A stretch of 64,000 nucleotides of DNA from Caulobacter ginsengisoli (GTDB lineage Bacteria; Pseudomonadota; Alphaproteobacteria; Caulobacterales; Caulobacteraceae). The stretch covers positions 62,001-126,000 of the forward strand of contig NZ_JAUSVS010000006.1 of assembly GCF_030814835.1 (NCBI RefSeq). Direction: 5' to 3'. This document shows positions 27,873-36,408 of the stretch, piece after piece. The notes under the pieces are model-generated. The model was not told the DNA's origin and searched no databases. It was given only the letters and a program-made list of their open reading frames with translations. How positions within the stretch are numbered: position 1 is the stretch's first letter; each line of letters starts with the position of its first letter. The translations under genes were made by a program, and so were the position numbers.

Positions 27873-28466
27873 TCATAGTTCCAGCACCCCATGCCGCCGC
27901 AGCAGGTCCAGCAGGCCCGTCAGTGGCAACCCCAGTATGGTGAAATAGTCGCCCTCGATGCGGTCGAAAAGCTGCACCCCCTCGCCCTCGAGTTGATAGC
28001 AGCCAACGCTGGACAGCACGTCCTCGCCGACCCGGCTCAGATAGCCCTCCAGGAAGGCGTCGGTGAACGGCCGCATGGAGAGCCTGGCGGCCGGGACCTC
28101 GCGCCAGATGGCCTGGCCGTTCTCGGCCACCACCACGGCGGAATGCAGCTTGTGGATCCTGCCGCGCATGGCTTTCAGCCGCTCGCGCGCCTCGTCCAGG
28201 CTCTCGGCCTTGTCGAACAGCGCCCCGTCCAGCTCCAGGGTCTGGTCGGCGCCAATCACCAGGCCGGGCCGGTTTCGGCTGACCTTGACCGCCTTCAGCT
28301 CGGCCAGCGCGTCGGCCACCTCGCGGGGCGTGGCGTTTTCGGCCAGCAGCCCGGCCTTCACCGCCGCCTCGTCGACGCCCGACCCGGCGGTCTCGAAGAT
28401 CACGCCCGCGCCCCTGAGCACCGCCGCCCGCGCCGAACTCTTCGAGGCCAGCGTCACCGCCTTCAT
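27873..28466 (-). CDS. Maf-family nucleotide pyrophosphatase
   Basis: 197 residues. The N-terminal LASKSSARAAVL, the GADQTLELDG centre and DYFTILGLPL are Maf/YhdE family motifs. Members hydrolyse non-canonical or modified NTPs (dTTP/UTP or m7GTP classes); the class is not decided here. The start overlaps the ppsR stop by four bases. It sits second from the presumed origin, as in C. crescentus. Confidence 0.9.
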   Translation of the reverse strand: MKAVTLASKSSARAAVLRGAGVIFETAGSGVDEAAVKAGLLAENATPREVADALAELKAVKVSRNRPGLVIGADQTLELDGALFDKAESLDEARERLKAMRGRIHKLHSAVVVAENGQAIWREVPAARLSMRPFTDAFLEGYLSRVGEDVLSSVGCYQLEGEGVQLFDRIEGDYFTILGLPLTGLLDLLRRHGVLEL

Positions 28467-29311
28467 CCCAGCACCTCGACCTGGGGCCGGCCGCCCGACA
28501 GCAGGTTCATGATCGAGGCCGCCGTCTCCTCCACCGACCGCCGCGAGACGTCGATCACCGGCCAGTCCAGCCGCTCGAAGAGCCGCCGCGCCTCGATGAT
28601 CTCGGCCCGGACAGTCTCGATATCGGTGTAGCTGGTCTCGCGGTTTTCCTTCAGCGACAGCAGGCGGTTCCTGCGGATCTGCACCAGGCGGTCGGGCGAG
28701 GCGATCAGGCCCACCACCAGGGTGTTCTTCAGGTTCAGCAGGGCCGGCGGCGGCGGCGAGCCGGGGATCAGCGGCACATTGGCCGCCCGGATGCCGCGGT
28801 GGGCCAGATAGATGCAGGTCGGGGTCTTGGAGGTGCGCGAGACCCCGACCAGCACGACGTCGGCCTTTTCCAGGTCCTGGCCCAGCTGGCCGTCGTCATG
28901 GCCGATGGCGTAGTTCAGGGCTTCCATGCGGTTGAAATAGTCGTTGTCCAGCACGTGCTGGGCCCCCACCCGGCTGGAGATCGGCGCCCCCAGATAGCGG
29001 CTCATGGCCATCATCACCGGATCGAGCGCGGCGATGCAGGGGATGTCGAGGCTGCGGCAGCCCTCCTCCAGCGCCTGGCGCAGCATGGCGTTCATGATGG
29101 TGTGCATCACCACCCCCGGCGCCCCGGCGATCTCCTCCAGCGCCCGGTCCATCTGCCGCTGGCTGCGGACCAGGGCGTAGATGTGCTCGATGGGCAGGAC
29201 GTCGTTGAACTGGGTGCAGACCGCGCGGGCCATGGCGTTCAGCGTCTCGCCGGTGGAGTCCGAGACGAGATGGACATGGAAATAGGTGGCGATGCGCGGC
29301 GCGGAGGTCAC
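28463..29311 (-). CDS. Pyruvate phosphate dikinase regulatory protein (PPSR/DUF299, RP001-type)
   Basis: Bifunctional ADP-dependent kinase/Pi-dependent phosphorylase family controlling pyruvate phosphate dikinase or PEP synthetase. 282 residues from a GTG start at 29311. The P-loop-like GVSRTSKTP lies near residue 155; HLVSDSTGETL at the N-terminus is diagnostic. This is the homologue of Rickettsia RP001 and the Caulobacter gene immediately flanking Cori. That is the main positional argument for placing the origin in the adjacent gap. Confidence 0.92.
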   Translation of the reverse strand: MTSAPRIATYFHVHLVSDSTGETLNAMARAVCTQFNDVLPIEHIYALVRSQRQMDRALEEIAGAPGVVMHTIMNAMLRQALEEGCRSLDIPCIAALDPVMMAMSRYLGAPISSRVGAQHVLDNDYFNRMEALNYAIGHDDGQLGQDLEKADVVLVGVSRTSKTPTCIYLAHRGIRAANVPLIPGSPPPPALLNLKNTLVVGLIASPDRLVQIRRNRLLSLKENRETSYTDIETVRAEIIEARRLFERLDWPVIDVSRRSVEETAASIMNLLSGGRPQVEVLG

Positions 29312-29319
29312 GGAGGGAA

Positions 29320-29329
29320 CTCTTAAGAG
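29320..29329. other. Short palindrome next to ppsR start
   Basis: CTCTTAAGAG is a perfect 10-base palindrome 9 bases upstream of the ppsR GTG. It contains a TTAA tetramer but has no second TTAA at the CtrA spacing. The function is unknown. Confidence 0.4.
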
Positions 29330-29416
29330 ACACCGTGGCTGGGGCGAAGGGGAAAAGAGGAATTCGTCCGCGAACCCGATCGATGGGGGCCCTGGAGAGG
29401 GGCCGCGGCGGCGTCT

Positions 29417-29634
29417 GGCGTGGGATTAAATTGGGAAGGAAGAGAAGGATTAGAAGAAGAGCAAGCGACGGCGCTGGCCCCAGCCTGGGCCGTCAAGGGC
29501 CGACATCTTCCTTGAGGCGCTTCGCGCCTCGGTAAGCCCCATCCGAGCGTGGCCCAGGCGCAACCTATCCGCCGACCACGGCCCCTTGCGCTTCTCCTCC
29601 CTTCTTCTCTTCCTTCCCAATTTAATCCCACGCC
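29417..29634. repeat. MITE-like palindromic element, copy C, inside the origin gap
   Basis: Terminal inverted repeats of 31 bases are perfect: 29417-29447 (GGCGTGGGATTAAATTGGGA, then a purine tract) and 29604-29634. The centre contains GAGGCGCTTCGCGCCTC. The interior AGCAAGCGACGGCGCTG and CCTGGGCCGTCAA is shared with copy D at 53085. No coding capacity and no clear target duplication are visible. Confidence 0.88.
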
Positions 29635-29690
29635 CAAAGCCGCCAACGTCCGGCTCCCCGGTTCGCACCGTCACACGATTGAAACTCTGC

Positions 29691-29699
29691 TGTGGAAAC
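29691..29699 (-). promoter_or_regulatory. DnaA-like box
   Basis: TGTGGAAAC, reverse complement GTTTCCACA, matches the TTATCCACA consensus at 7 of 9 positions. It lies 5 bases before the first CtrA box. Weak individually; supported by the clustering of origin motifs. Confidence 0.45.
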
Positions 29700-29703
29700 T
29701 TCG

Positions 29704-29718
29704 TTAACGAAGTCTTAA
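29704..29718 (+). promoter_or_regulatory. CtrA box 1 (TTAA-N7-TTAA)
   Basis: TTAACGAAGTCTTAA is an exact full CtrA recognition sequence, followed by C as in the extended TTAAC form. CtrA sites inside Cori silence replication in swarmer cells of Caulobacter. Such a match is rare by chance in DNA this GC-rich. Confidence 0.78.
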
Positions 29719-29741
29719 CGCCCCGCCCCCGGCCGGGCATG

Positions 29742-29955
29742 GAATCCGCGCGGCCGGCCGGCGGCTGTAGAACCACCCCGGTCGTGACCCAACCCATCCC
29801 CAGGCCCTTCAACCATACCCGACCCGCGCATCGCGATTTCCAGGCCAGTTAACCAAAGGCGCGGCGGCGCCGGAGCGATCCGTGTTCTCCCGCCCGATTC
29901 ATCGAGGGAATCCCGGCGCCTGCCGGTTGTCCCCGGGATTCACAGGCCTCGAATC
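29742..29955. promoter_or_regulatory. Cluster of five GANTC (CcrM methylation) sites
   Basis: GANTC occurs at 29742, 29896, 29908, 29937 and 29951, four of them within 60 bases. CcrM methylation of such sites marks replication state in Caulobacter. The density supports the origin call. Methylation itself is not visible from sequence. Confidence 0.6.
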
Positions 29956-29968
29956 GGTCTGTGGACGG
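29936..29968. promoter_or_regulatory. Two DnaA-like boxes
   Basis: GGATTCACA at 29936-29944 matches the Caulobacter-type box TGATCCACA at 7 of 9. TGTGGACGG at 29960-29968 (complement CCGTCCACA) matches at the TCCACA core. They lie in opposite orientations 15 bases apart and overlap the GANTC cluster. Confidence 0.45.
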
Positions 29969-30065
29969 ACTGGGCGCCGAATGAGGGAGCAGTGGCGGAT
30001 ATCGCCTGCGCGGCGCGCCGTTCTCCCGCCTTTACCCCTGACCAACCCCTTCCTCTCGTTCAATC

Positions 30066-30080
30066 TTAATATCTTATTAA
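30066..30080 (+). promoter_or_regulatory. CtrA box 2 in the AT-rich stretch upstream of hemE
   Basis: TTAATATCTTATTAA is an exact TTAA-N7-TTAA site 63 bases before the hemE start, within the most AT-rich tract of the gap. In Caulobacter a CtrA site overlaps the strong hemE promoter at the origin, and this could do the same. Confidence 0.78.
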
Positions 30081-30142
30081 GAAATAGAAGGCGGACGGGA
30101 GGGGGCTTGCCAGGGGGGATGAGGGCCCTATCAAGGCGGTCA

Positions 30143-31186
30143 ATGAACGCCTCCGCCCAACCCCGCCTTCTGAGAGCCCTGGCCGGCGAGACCCTCGACC
30201 GCCCCCCCGTCTGGTTCATGCGCCAGGCCGGCCGGTACCTGGCCGAATACCGCGCCCTGCGTGAAACCGCCCCCGACTTCATCAGCTTCTGCTTCGACCC
30301 CGAAAAGGCCGCCGAGGCCACCCTGCAGCCGATGCGGCGCTTTCCCTATGACGCCGCCATCGTCTTCGCCGACATCCTGCTGATCCCCGGGGCGCTGGGC
30401 CAAAAGGTCTGGTTCGAGGCCGGCGAGGGCCCGCGGCTGGGGCCGCTCCCCGAGCTGGCCGCCATGGAGGCCGAGGTCGAGGCCTCCACCCAGCGTCTCG
30501 CCAATATCGGCGAAACCCTGACCCGGGTCCGCGCGTCCTTAGAGCCGGAACGGGCCCTGATCGGCTTTGCCGGCGCGCCCTGGACCGTGGCCACCTACAT
30601 GATCGAGGGCCGCTCCTCCGACCGCACCGGCGCCCGCCGCTTCGCCTATGAGCATCCGGAGGATCTCGACCGCCTGCTGGCCCTGCTCAGCGACGCCACC
30701 GCCCGCTACCTGGTCATGCAGGCCAAGGCGGGCGCCCAGGTGCTGAAGCTGTTCGAAAGCTGGGCCGAGGGTCTGTCCGAACCGCTGTTCCAGCGGCTGG
30801 TGACGGCCCCACACACCCGCATCATCCAGCAGGTTCGCGCCGCCGGGGTCGATGCGCCGATCATCGGCCTGCCGCGCGGGGGCGGCCAGCTGGTCGAGGA
30901 TTACGCCCGGGACTGCCCGGTGACCGCCGTCGCCCTGGACACCCAGGCCAGCGCCGCGGTCGGCCAGCGCATCCAGAAGACCAAGCCCATCCAGGGCGCC
31001 CTGGACCCCCTCCTGCTGCGGGCCGGCGGCAAGGCCCTGGACGCCCGGGTCGAAGGCCTGCTCGCCCAATGGGGGTCCGGCCCCTACATCTTCAACCTCG
31101 GCCACGGCATCCTGCCCGACACCCCGCTGGCCCATGTCGAACAGGTGCTGAAGCGCATCACCGGCGAGGGCATGCGGGCGGTATGA
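30143..31186 (+). CDS. hemE: Uroporphyrinogen decarboxylase
   Basis: Decarboxylates the four acetate side chains of uroporphyrinogen III to give coproporphyrinogen III. 347 residues from ATG 30143 (MNASAQPRLLRAL); an in-frame ATG at 30119 is possible. Signature WFMRQAGRYLAEYR lies near residue 25, FADILLIPGALG near residue 75, and the C-terminal FNLGHGILPDTP is conserved. First of hemE-hemH-hemJ-rho running away from the origin, as in C. crescentus. Upstream CtrA box 2 may couple its transcription to the cell cycle. Confidence 0.96.
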   Translation: MNASAQPRLLRALAGETLDRPPVWFMRQAGRYLAEYRALRETAPDFISFCFDPEKAAEATLQPMRRFPYDAAIVFADILLIPGALGQKVWFEAGEGPRLGPLPELAAMEAEVEASTQRLANIGETLTRVRASLEPERALIGFAGAPWTVATYMIEGRSSDRTGARRFAYEHPEDLDRLLALLSDATARYLVMQAKAGAQVLKLFESWAEGLSEPLFQRLVTAPHTRIIQQVRAAGVDAPIIGLPRGGGQLVEDYARDCPVTAVALDTQASAAVGQRIQKTKPIQGALDPLLLRAGGKALDARVEGLLAQWGSGPYIFNLGHGILPDTPLAHVEQVLKRITGEGMRAV

Positions 31187-31198
31187 CAATCACCGAAA

Positions 31199-31382
31199 AA
31201 TCCTCACCCGGAGGGGGAGGGGGACCGCGCGGAAGGCGTGGTGGAGGGGGTCAACCCCTACATCCACGCGTGGGAGCTAAGCTCAGCCGATCCGCCGCGT
31301 TCTCTCCTGACGCCTGGATGCAGGCTCAAACCCCCTCCACCATGCTTCGCATGGTCCCCCTCCCCCTCCGGGGGAGGATCTG
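31199..31382. repeat. Long inverted repeat between hemE and hemH
   Basis: Left part TCCTCACCCGGAGGGGGAGG with GGTGGAGGGGGT and right part ACCCCCTCCACCATGCTTCG with CCTCCGGGGGAGGA are complementary across ~170 bases. The hemH start follows at once. It has the same style as repeats at 32912 and 45706. Confidence 0.75.
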
Positions 31383-32438
31383 ATGGCGCCGCGCAAGATC
31401 GCCGTCGTCCTGTTCAATCTCGGCGGCCCCGATGGCCCGGAGGCCGTGCGGCCCTTCCTGTTCAACCTGTTCAACGACCCGGCCATCATCGCCCTGCCGG
31501 GGATCGTCCGCACCCCGCTGGCGGCCCTGATCTCCAGCCGCCGGGAAGCCTCCGCCCAGGCCAATTACGCCATCATGGGCGGCGCCTCGCCGTTGCTCCC
31601 GGAAACCCAGGCCCAGGCCAAGGCCCTGGAAGCGACCCTGGCTGCCCCTGGCGACGAGGTCCGCTGCTTCATCGCCATGCGCTACTGGAAGCCTCTGACC
31701 GACGAGACCGCCGCCGCCGTCGCCGCCTTCGGGCCCGACGAGATCGTCCTGACCCCGCTCTATCCGCAATATTCCACCACCACGACCGGCTCCTCCCTCG
31801 CCGCCTGGCGCAAGGCCTACAAAGGTCCCGGCCGCAGCCGCGCCATCTGCTGCTACCCGACCCTGGACGGCCTGGCCGCCGCCCACGCCGCGAAGATCGA
31901 GGCTGCCTGGGCCGCCGCCGGCGCTGCGGGGCCCACCCGGCTGCTGTTCTCCGCCCATGGCCTCCCCGAAAGCGTGGTGGCCCGGGGCGATCCCTACCAG
32001 GCCCAGATCGAGGCCACGGCCGGCGCCATCGTCGGCAAGCTTTCGACGACCTGGGCCAAAGACTGGGATTGGCGGATCAGCTACCAGAGCCGGGTCGGGC
32101 CGATGAAATGGATCGGGCCGGCCACCGAACACGAGATCGCCGAGGCCAGCGCGGCGGGCCTGAACCTGCTGGTCGTCCCCATCGCCTTCGTGTCCGAGCA
32201 TATCGAGACCCTGGTCGAGCTCGACCACGAATACGGGGCCATGGCCCGCCAGAAGGGCTGTCCATCCTACGTCCGCGCCCCGGCCCTGGGGATCGAGGCG
32301 GCCTTCATCGACGGCCTGGCCGGGGCGGTGCGCACCGCGCTCGAGCGGCCCGGCGGCGTCGGCCCGGTCGGGGACTGGATCTGCCCGTCGGCGCTGCGGC
32401 AATGTCCCAGAACCGGGCGAAGCACGGAGAGGGTTTGA
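31383..32438 (+). CDS. hemH: Ferrochelatase
   Basis: Inserts Fe2+ into protoporphyrin IX. 351 residues. Catalytic His lies in LLFSAHGLPESV, and Glu in FVSEHIETLVELD. C-terminal cysteines in WICPSALRQCPR together with KGCPSY fit the [2Fe-2S]-bearing ferrochelatases known from Caulobacter; the ligand set here is inferred. The start follows a repeat by one base, so the ribosome site (GGGGGAGGA) is part of the repeat. The stop overlaps the hemJ ATG. Confidence 0.95.
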   Translation: MAPRKIAVVLFNLGGPDGPEAVRPFLFNLFNDPAIIALPGIVRTPLAALISSRREASAQANYAIMGGASPLLPETQAQAKALEATLAAPGDEVRCFIAMRYWKPLTDETAAAVAAFGPDEIVLTPLYPQYSTTTTGSSLAAWRKAYKGPGRSRAICCYPTLDGLAAAHAAKIEAAWAAAGAAGPTRLLFSAHGLPESVVARGDPYQAQIEATAGAIVGKLSTTWAKDWDWRISYQSRVGPMKWIGPATEHEIAEASAAGLNLLVVPIAFVSEHIETLVELDHEYGAMARQKGCPSYVRAPALGIEAAFIDGLAGAVRTALERPGGVGPVGDWICPSALRQCPRTGRSTERV

Positions 32439-32902
32439 TGGGCGACTGGATCCTGCAGCAGTACAACCTGGCCCGCGGCCTGCACATCATCGCGGTGATC
32501 GCCTGGATGGCCGGCATGATGTATCTGCCCCGCCTCTACATCTACCACCTGACCGCCCCGCCCGGCTCGCAGATGGACGAGACCTTCAAGGTCATGGAAC
32601 TCCGGCTGATGCGCGGCATCATCAACCCGGCGATGATCATCGCCTTCCTGTTCGGCCTGCTGCTGATCTGGATCGACGGCCATCTGCGCGGCTGGGACTT
32701 TTTACTGCGGCCCTGGATGCTGACCAAGCTGGCCGGCGTCGTCTTCCTGGTCAGCTGGCACGGCTTCCTCTCCCGGGCCCGCCGCAGGTTCGAGACGGGG
32801 ACCAACCAGCGCAGCGACAGATTCTGGCGCGCCGTCAACGAACTGCCTTTCGTCGCCGCCATCATCATGGTCATCGCCGTGACGACCGAGTTCGGGAACT
32901 AG
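32438..32902 (+). CDS. hemJ: Protoporphyrinogen oxidase HemJ
   Basis: Oxygen-independent-type membrane protoporphyrinogen IX oxidase. 154 residues with four hydrophobic segments. His in LARGLHIIAVIAWMAGM and Lys/Arg in MLTKLAGVVFL are the conserved haem-related residues of this family. The ATG overlaps the hemH TGA (TGATG). It completes a protoporphyrinogen-to-haem pair beside hemE. Located in the inner membrane. Confidence 0.92.
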   Translation: MGDWILQQYNLARGLHIIAVIAWMAGMMYLPRLYIYHLTAPPGSQMDETFKVMELRLMRGIINPAMIIAFLFGLLLIWIDGHLRGWDFLLRPWMLTKLAGVVFLVSWHGFLSRARRRFETGTNQRSDRFWRAVNELPFVAAIIMVIAVTTEFGN

Positions 32903-32911
32903 AAGGTCCAA

Positions 32912-33103
32912 CTCCTCTCCTCTTCGAGGAGAGGTCGACTCTGAGCGCGCCAGCGCGAAGAGCGGGTGAGGAGACAGGTCGGCGAAAGCCTGTCGGGGAA
33001 CTACCCCGCGCCGGCGGCATGCTGAACCGCCGCCAGGCTCCCCCTCCGTGGGACGCCGCCTTCGGCGTGTCCCTCGCTCCCCCTCGCAGGCGAGGGGGAG
33101 AGC
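32912..33103. repeat. ~190-bp repeat, inverted relative to 45706-45898
   Basis: Includes TCCTCTCCTCTTCGAGGAGA, AGCGCGAAGAGCGGGTGAGG, GGCGGCATGCTGAACCGCCG and ACGCCGCCTTCGGCGTGTCC, ending in CCTCGCAGGCGAGGGGGAG. The complete order recurs in reverse complement at 45706-45898. It fills the gap between the convergent hemJ and GNAT genes. Confidence 0.88.
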
Positions 33104-33111
33104 TGAGAATT

Positions 33112-33537
33112 TCAGGCCAGCGCCTTCTTCATCAGCACCTTGCTGAACCCCGGCGGAAAGTCCGGCAGCTCGCCCACCACCCGGTAGCCCAGCCGCTCAT
33201 AGAGCAACCGCGCCCGCGGGTTGTGGGTGTCCAGGGTCGCCCAGACCGCGCCGTGGCGCACCGCGAACGCCTCCGCCTCGCCAATCAGCCGCGAGCCGTG
33301 GCCCCGTCCCTGGAAGGGTTCGGCGATCCACAGGGTCTTGATATCCAGCCAGCCGCCCCACACATGACCCATCAGCCCGCCGGCCAGTTCTCCCTGGCCG
33401 GTGCGCAGGACCAGGCCCACCGGCTGCCAGTCGTGGACCCCGGTCATGGCCAGGTTGTGATCGTCCAGCCCATCGCTGATCCGCCGGGCGGTCGCCTCGT
33501 CGACCTCGGCCTCATGGCTCAGCATCAGCTCGTCCAT
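33112..33537 (-). CDS. GNAT family N-acetyltransferase
   Basis: 141 residues. Acetyl-CoA binding motif A is IAEPFQGRGHGSRLI near residue 72, and the late motif LDTHNPRARLLYERLGY is typical of GNATs acting on small amines or protein N-termini. The substrate is unknown. It is convergent with hemJ and divergent from rho. Confidence 0.85.
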   Translation of the reverse strand: MDELMLSHEAEVDEATARRISDGLDDHNLAMTGVHDWQPVGLVLRTGQGELAGGLMGHVWGGWLDIKTLWIAEPFQGRGHGSRLIGEAEAFAVRHGAVWATLDTHNPRARLLYERLGYRVVGELPDFPPGFSKVLMKKALA

Positions 33538-33786
33538 CCATCCCTCTCGAAAAGCCCCGCGACCCTATCGCCCTTGACCGGGGGCCCGCCATATGGTTCC
33601 CCTCACCGCGAAGCGAAGGGCTGATTTGCCTCTCGTCACACCACACGGATCGGCGCCCGTCCTGGGCCGCCCAAGGATCCGCCCCCCAAGACCCGGCGCC
33701 GCAAGACGCCTCATCGCCCGGCCTTTCGCCTGGCTTTAGCAAGACCCGAAGGCCCATCCGGCCTCCGCACCCACGAGTCTATTTTC
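33538..33786 (+). promoter_or_regulatory. rho upstream region
   Basis: 249 bases between divergent GNAT and rho. It contains no ORF I trust. C-rich, G-poor stretches (for example at 33650-33690 and 33700-33730) are the kind of unstructured sequence Rho binds. An autoregulatory leader is plausible. No clear -35/-10 pair is visible. Confidence 0.35.
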
Positions 33787-35205
33787 ATGTCCGATAACAA
33801 CGACACCGAAATCCCGGCCGGCGAAGACGCCGAGGTCGACACCACCCCGCAGGAGGCCGTCGATACGCAGGCGGCCGCCGACGAGGAAAACGGCGATGAC
33901 GGGGACCACGACGTCTCCGCCGCCGTGGCCGAGCTGGGTCTCACCCGCATGTCCCTGCAGGAGCTGAAGGACAAGTCGCCCGCCGACCTGCTGGCCCTGG
34001 CCGAGAAGCTGGAGATCGAGAACGCCAACTCCATGCGCAAGCAGGACATGATGTTCGCGATCCTCAAGACCGTCGCCGAGGAGGGGATCGAGATCTCCGG
34101 CTCGGGCACCATGGAGGTGCTGTCCGACGGCTTCGGCTTCCTGCGCTCGCCCGAGTCCAACTACCTGCCCGGCCCCGACGACATCTATGTCTCGCCCTCG
34201 CAGATCCGCCGCTTCGGCCTGCGCACCGGCGACAGCGTCGACGGCGCCATCCGCGCGCCCCGGGAAGGCGAGCGCTACTTCTCGTTGGTCACCGTCACCC
34301 AGATCAATTTCGAATCCCCCGAGAACGTCCGCCACAAGGTCCATTTCGATAACCTCACGCCCCTCTATCCCGAGGAGCGGCTGAACATGGAGCTGCCCGA
34401 TCCGACCGTGAAGGATCGCTCCGGCCGGGTCATCGACATCGTCGCCCCGCTCGGCAAGGGCCAGCGCTGTTTGATCGTCGCCCCGCCCCGGGTCGGCAAG
34501 ACGGTGATGCTGCAGAACATCGCCAAGTCGATCGAGACCAACCACCCCGAATGCTACCTGATCGTCCTCTTGATCGACGAGCGGCCGGAAGAAGTCACCG
34601 ACATGCGCCGCACGGTGAAGGGCGAGGTCATCTCCTCGACCTTCGACGAGCCGGCCACCCGCCATGTGCAGGTCGCCGAAATGGTCATCGAAAAGGCCAA
34701 GCGCCTGGTCGAGCACAAGCGCGACGTGGTCATCTTGCTGGACTCGGTCACGCGCCTCGGCCGCGCCTACAACACCACCGTGCCCAGCTCGGGCAAGGTG
34801 CTGACCGGCGGCGTCGACGCCAACGCCCTGCAACGTCCGAAACGCTTCTTCGGCGCGGCGCGGAACATCGAGGAGGGCGGGTCGCTCTCGATCATCGCCA
34901 CCGCCCTGATCGACACCGGCAGCCGGATGGACGAGGTCATCTTCGAAGAGTTCAAGGGCACCGGTAACAGCGAAATCATCCTGGACCGCAAGGTGGCCGA
35001 CAAGCGCATCTTCCCGGCCATCGACGTGCTGAAGTCCGGCACCCGCAAGGAAGAGCTGATCACGCCAAAGGACCAGCTGACCAAGACCTACATCCTGCGC
35101 CGCATCCTCAACCCGATGGGGGCCCAGGACGCGATCGAGTTCCTGCTCGACAAGATGCGGCAGTCGAAGACGAACGGGGACTTCTTCAACTCGATGAATA
35201 CCTAG
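33787..35205 (+). CDS. rho: Transcription termination factor Rho
   Basis: Hexameric RNA helicase. 472 residues, longer than the usual ~420 because of an acidic Asp/Glu-rich N-terminal extension (residues 1-45). Then comes the Rho N-terminal RNA-binding domain ([27 protein letters not shown]), Walker A APPRVGKT, Walker [12 protein letters not shown] and the Q/R-loop regions. Last gene of hemE-hemH-hemJ-rho, in the same place as in C. crescentus. Confidence 0.97.
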   Translation: MSDNNDTEIPAGEDAEVDTTPQEAVDTQAAADEENGDDGDHDVSAAVAELGLTRMSLQELKDKSPADLLALAEKLEIENANSMRKQDMMFAILKTVAEEGIEISGSGTMEVLSDGFGFLRSPESNYLPGPDDIYVSPSQIRRFGLRTGDSVDGAIRAPREGERYFSLVTVTQINFESPENVRHKVHFDNLTPLYPEERLNMELPDPTVKDRSGRVIDIVAPLGKGQRCLIVAPPRVGKTVMLQNIAKSIETNHPECYLIVLLIDERPEEVTDMRRTVKGEVISSTFDEPATRHVQVAEMVIEKAKRLVEHKRDVVILLDSVTRLGRAYNTTVPSSGKVLTGGVDANALQRPKRFFGAARNIEEGGSLSIIATALIDTGSRMDEVIFEEFKGTGNSEIILDRKVADKRIFPAIDVLKSGTRKEELITPKDQLTKTYILRRILNPMGAQDAIEFLLDKMRQSKTNGDFFNSMNT

Positions 35206-35223
35206 GGGTCAAAGGGAGCGCGC

Positions 35224-35428
35224 CTCCTCTCCTCGGTAGAGGAGAGGTCGAGAGGCATGCGCCGCAAGGCGCTGCCTCCGGGTGAGGAGATTCCCACGCT
35301 GGCCGCCGCAGGCGGTTCAGCTTGACGCTAGCGTGGGAGATTCAAGCACCGGCAGGCGTGGGAATCTCCTCACCCGCTCTTCGCGCCTTCGCGCTCAGAG
35401 TCGACCTCTCCTCTACCGAGGAGAGGAG
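35224..35428. repeat. Nested palindrome after rho
   Basis: Outer arms 35224-35251 and 35401-35428 are reverse complements (core CTCCTCTCCTCGGTAGAGGA). Inner arms 35280-35299 and 35356-35375 (GGGTGAGGAGATTCCCACGC) are perfect. The right half CCGCTCTTCGCG with CGCTCAGAGTCGACCTCTCC is shared with the repeats at 32912 and 45706. It lies between convergent rho and qor-like genes. Confidence 0.88.
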
Positions 35429-35434
35429 TTAGGG

Positions 35435-36406
35435 CTAGGGAATCAGCAACGTCGCCCCGACCGTCTCGCGGCCCTCGAGCGCCTCATGGGCCGCCCGGGC
35501 GTCCTTCAGCGCGAACCGCTGGCCGATCTGGATCTTCACCGCCCCCGAGGCGATCACCGCGAACAACGCCTTGGCGCTGGAATCCAGTTCCGGCGTCGTC
35601 GCCACATAGTCGAACAGGGTCGGCCGGGTCAGGAACAGCGAGCCGCCCTGGCTCAGGCGCAGCGGCAGCACCGCCGGCGCCGGGCCGGAGGCGTTGCCAT
35701 AAGAGACCAGCATCCCCCGCCGGCCCAGGCTCGAGAGGCTGCCCTCGAAGGTCGCAGCCCCGACGCCGTCATACACCACCCGCACCCCGGCCCCGCCGGT
35801 CAGGGCCTTGACCCGCGCCGCCACGTCCTCGTCGCGATAGAGGATGACCTCCTCGCAGCCCAGCCCCTTGGCCACGGCCGCCTTGTCGGCCGAGCCGGCC
35901 GTGCCGATCACCCTGGCCCCCAGCGACACCGCCCACTGCACCAGGATCTGCCCCACCCCGCCGGCGGCGGCATGGACCAGGATCGTGTCGCCGGCCTTGA
36001 CCGGATAGCAGCGCCGCAGCAGGAATTCCGCCGTCATGCCCTTGAGCATGGCCGCGGCGGCCGTCTCGGTGTCGACGCCCTTGGGAATCTTCACCGCCCG
36101 GTCGGCCGACACCAGATGGGCCTCGGCATAGGCCCCCATCGGCCCGTTGCCATAGGCGGCGCGGTCGCCGACCTTGAAGCGGGTGACGCCCTCGCCCACC
36201 GCCTCGACCACCCCCGCGCCTTCCAGCCCCAGCACCGCCGGCAGCTTGGCCGGGTAGAGGCCGCTGCGGAAATAGGTGTCGATATAGTTCAGCCCGATGG
36301 CGGCGTTGCGGACCAGGATCTGGCCCGGCCCGGGCGTCGGGACGGGCAGGTCGACCGCTTCGAGGACTTCGGGCCCGCCGGTGCGGACGGCCTGGATGGC
36401 GAGCAT
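35435..36406 (-). CDS. NADPH:quinone oxidoreductase family protein
   Basis: 323 residues, medium-chain dehydrogenase fold without the zinc ligands of alcohol dehydrogenases. N-terminal GLNYIDTYFRSGLYP and the NADPH motif HAAAGGVGQILVQWA near residue 143 match the QOR subfamily. Probably reduces quinones or other enones with NADPH. It ends a minus-strand group with ridA-like and dehydratase-like genes; the gap to the former is 2 bases. Confidence 0.88.
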   Translation of the reverse strand: MLAIQAVRTGGPEVLEAVDLPVPTPGPGQILVRNAAIGLNYIDTYFRSGLYPAKLPAVLGLEGAGVVEAVGEGVTRFKVGDRAAYGNGPMGAYAEAHLVSADRAVKIPKGVDTETAAAAMLKGMTAEFLLRRCYPVKAGDTILVHAAAGGVGQILVQWAVSLGARVIGTAGSADKAAVAKGLGCEEVILYRDEDVAARVKALTGGAGVRVVYDGVGAATFEGSLSSLGRRGMLVSYGNASGPAPAVLPLRLSQGGSLFLTRPTLFDYVATTPELDSSAKALFAVIASGAVKIQIGQRFALKDARAAHEALEGRETVGATLLIP

Positions 36407-36408
36407 GA

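Larger units (their letters stand above)
29312..30142. other. Predicted chromosomal replication origin (Cori-like) between ppsR and hemE
   Basis: 831 bases without a gene. In C. crescentus the origin lies exactly between hemE and the RP001-type gene. Seen here: two exact TTAA-N7-TTAA CtrA boxes (29704, 30066), a TTAACC half-site at 29849, DnaA-like boxes at 29691, 29936 and 29960, and five GANTC sites between 29742 and 29955. An AT-rich stretch lies at about 30058-30090 in otherwise GC-rich DNA. A palindromic element occupies 29417-29634, so the functional core is probably 29650-30110. Unwinding and binding are inferred. Confidence 0.82.

Noticed and set aside
29882..30142. Upstream extension of hemE by 87 residues
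   Set aside because: The added sequence runs through the DnaA-like boxes, GANTC cluster and CtrA box 2, and has no similarity to HemE N-termini.
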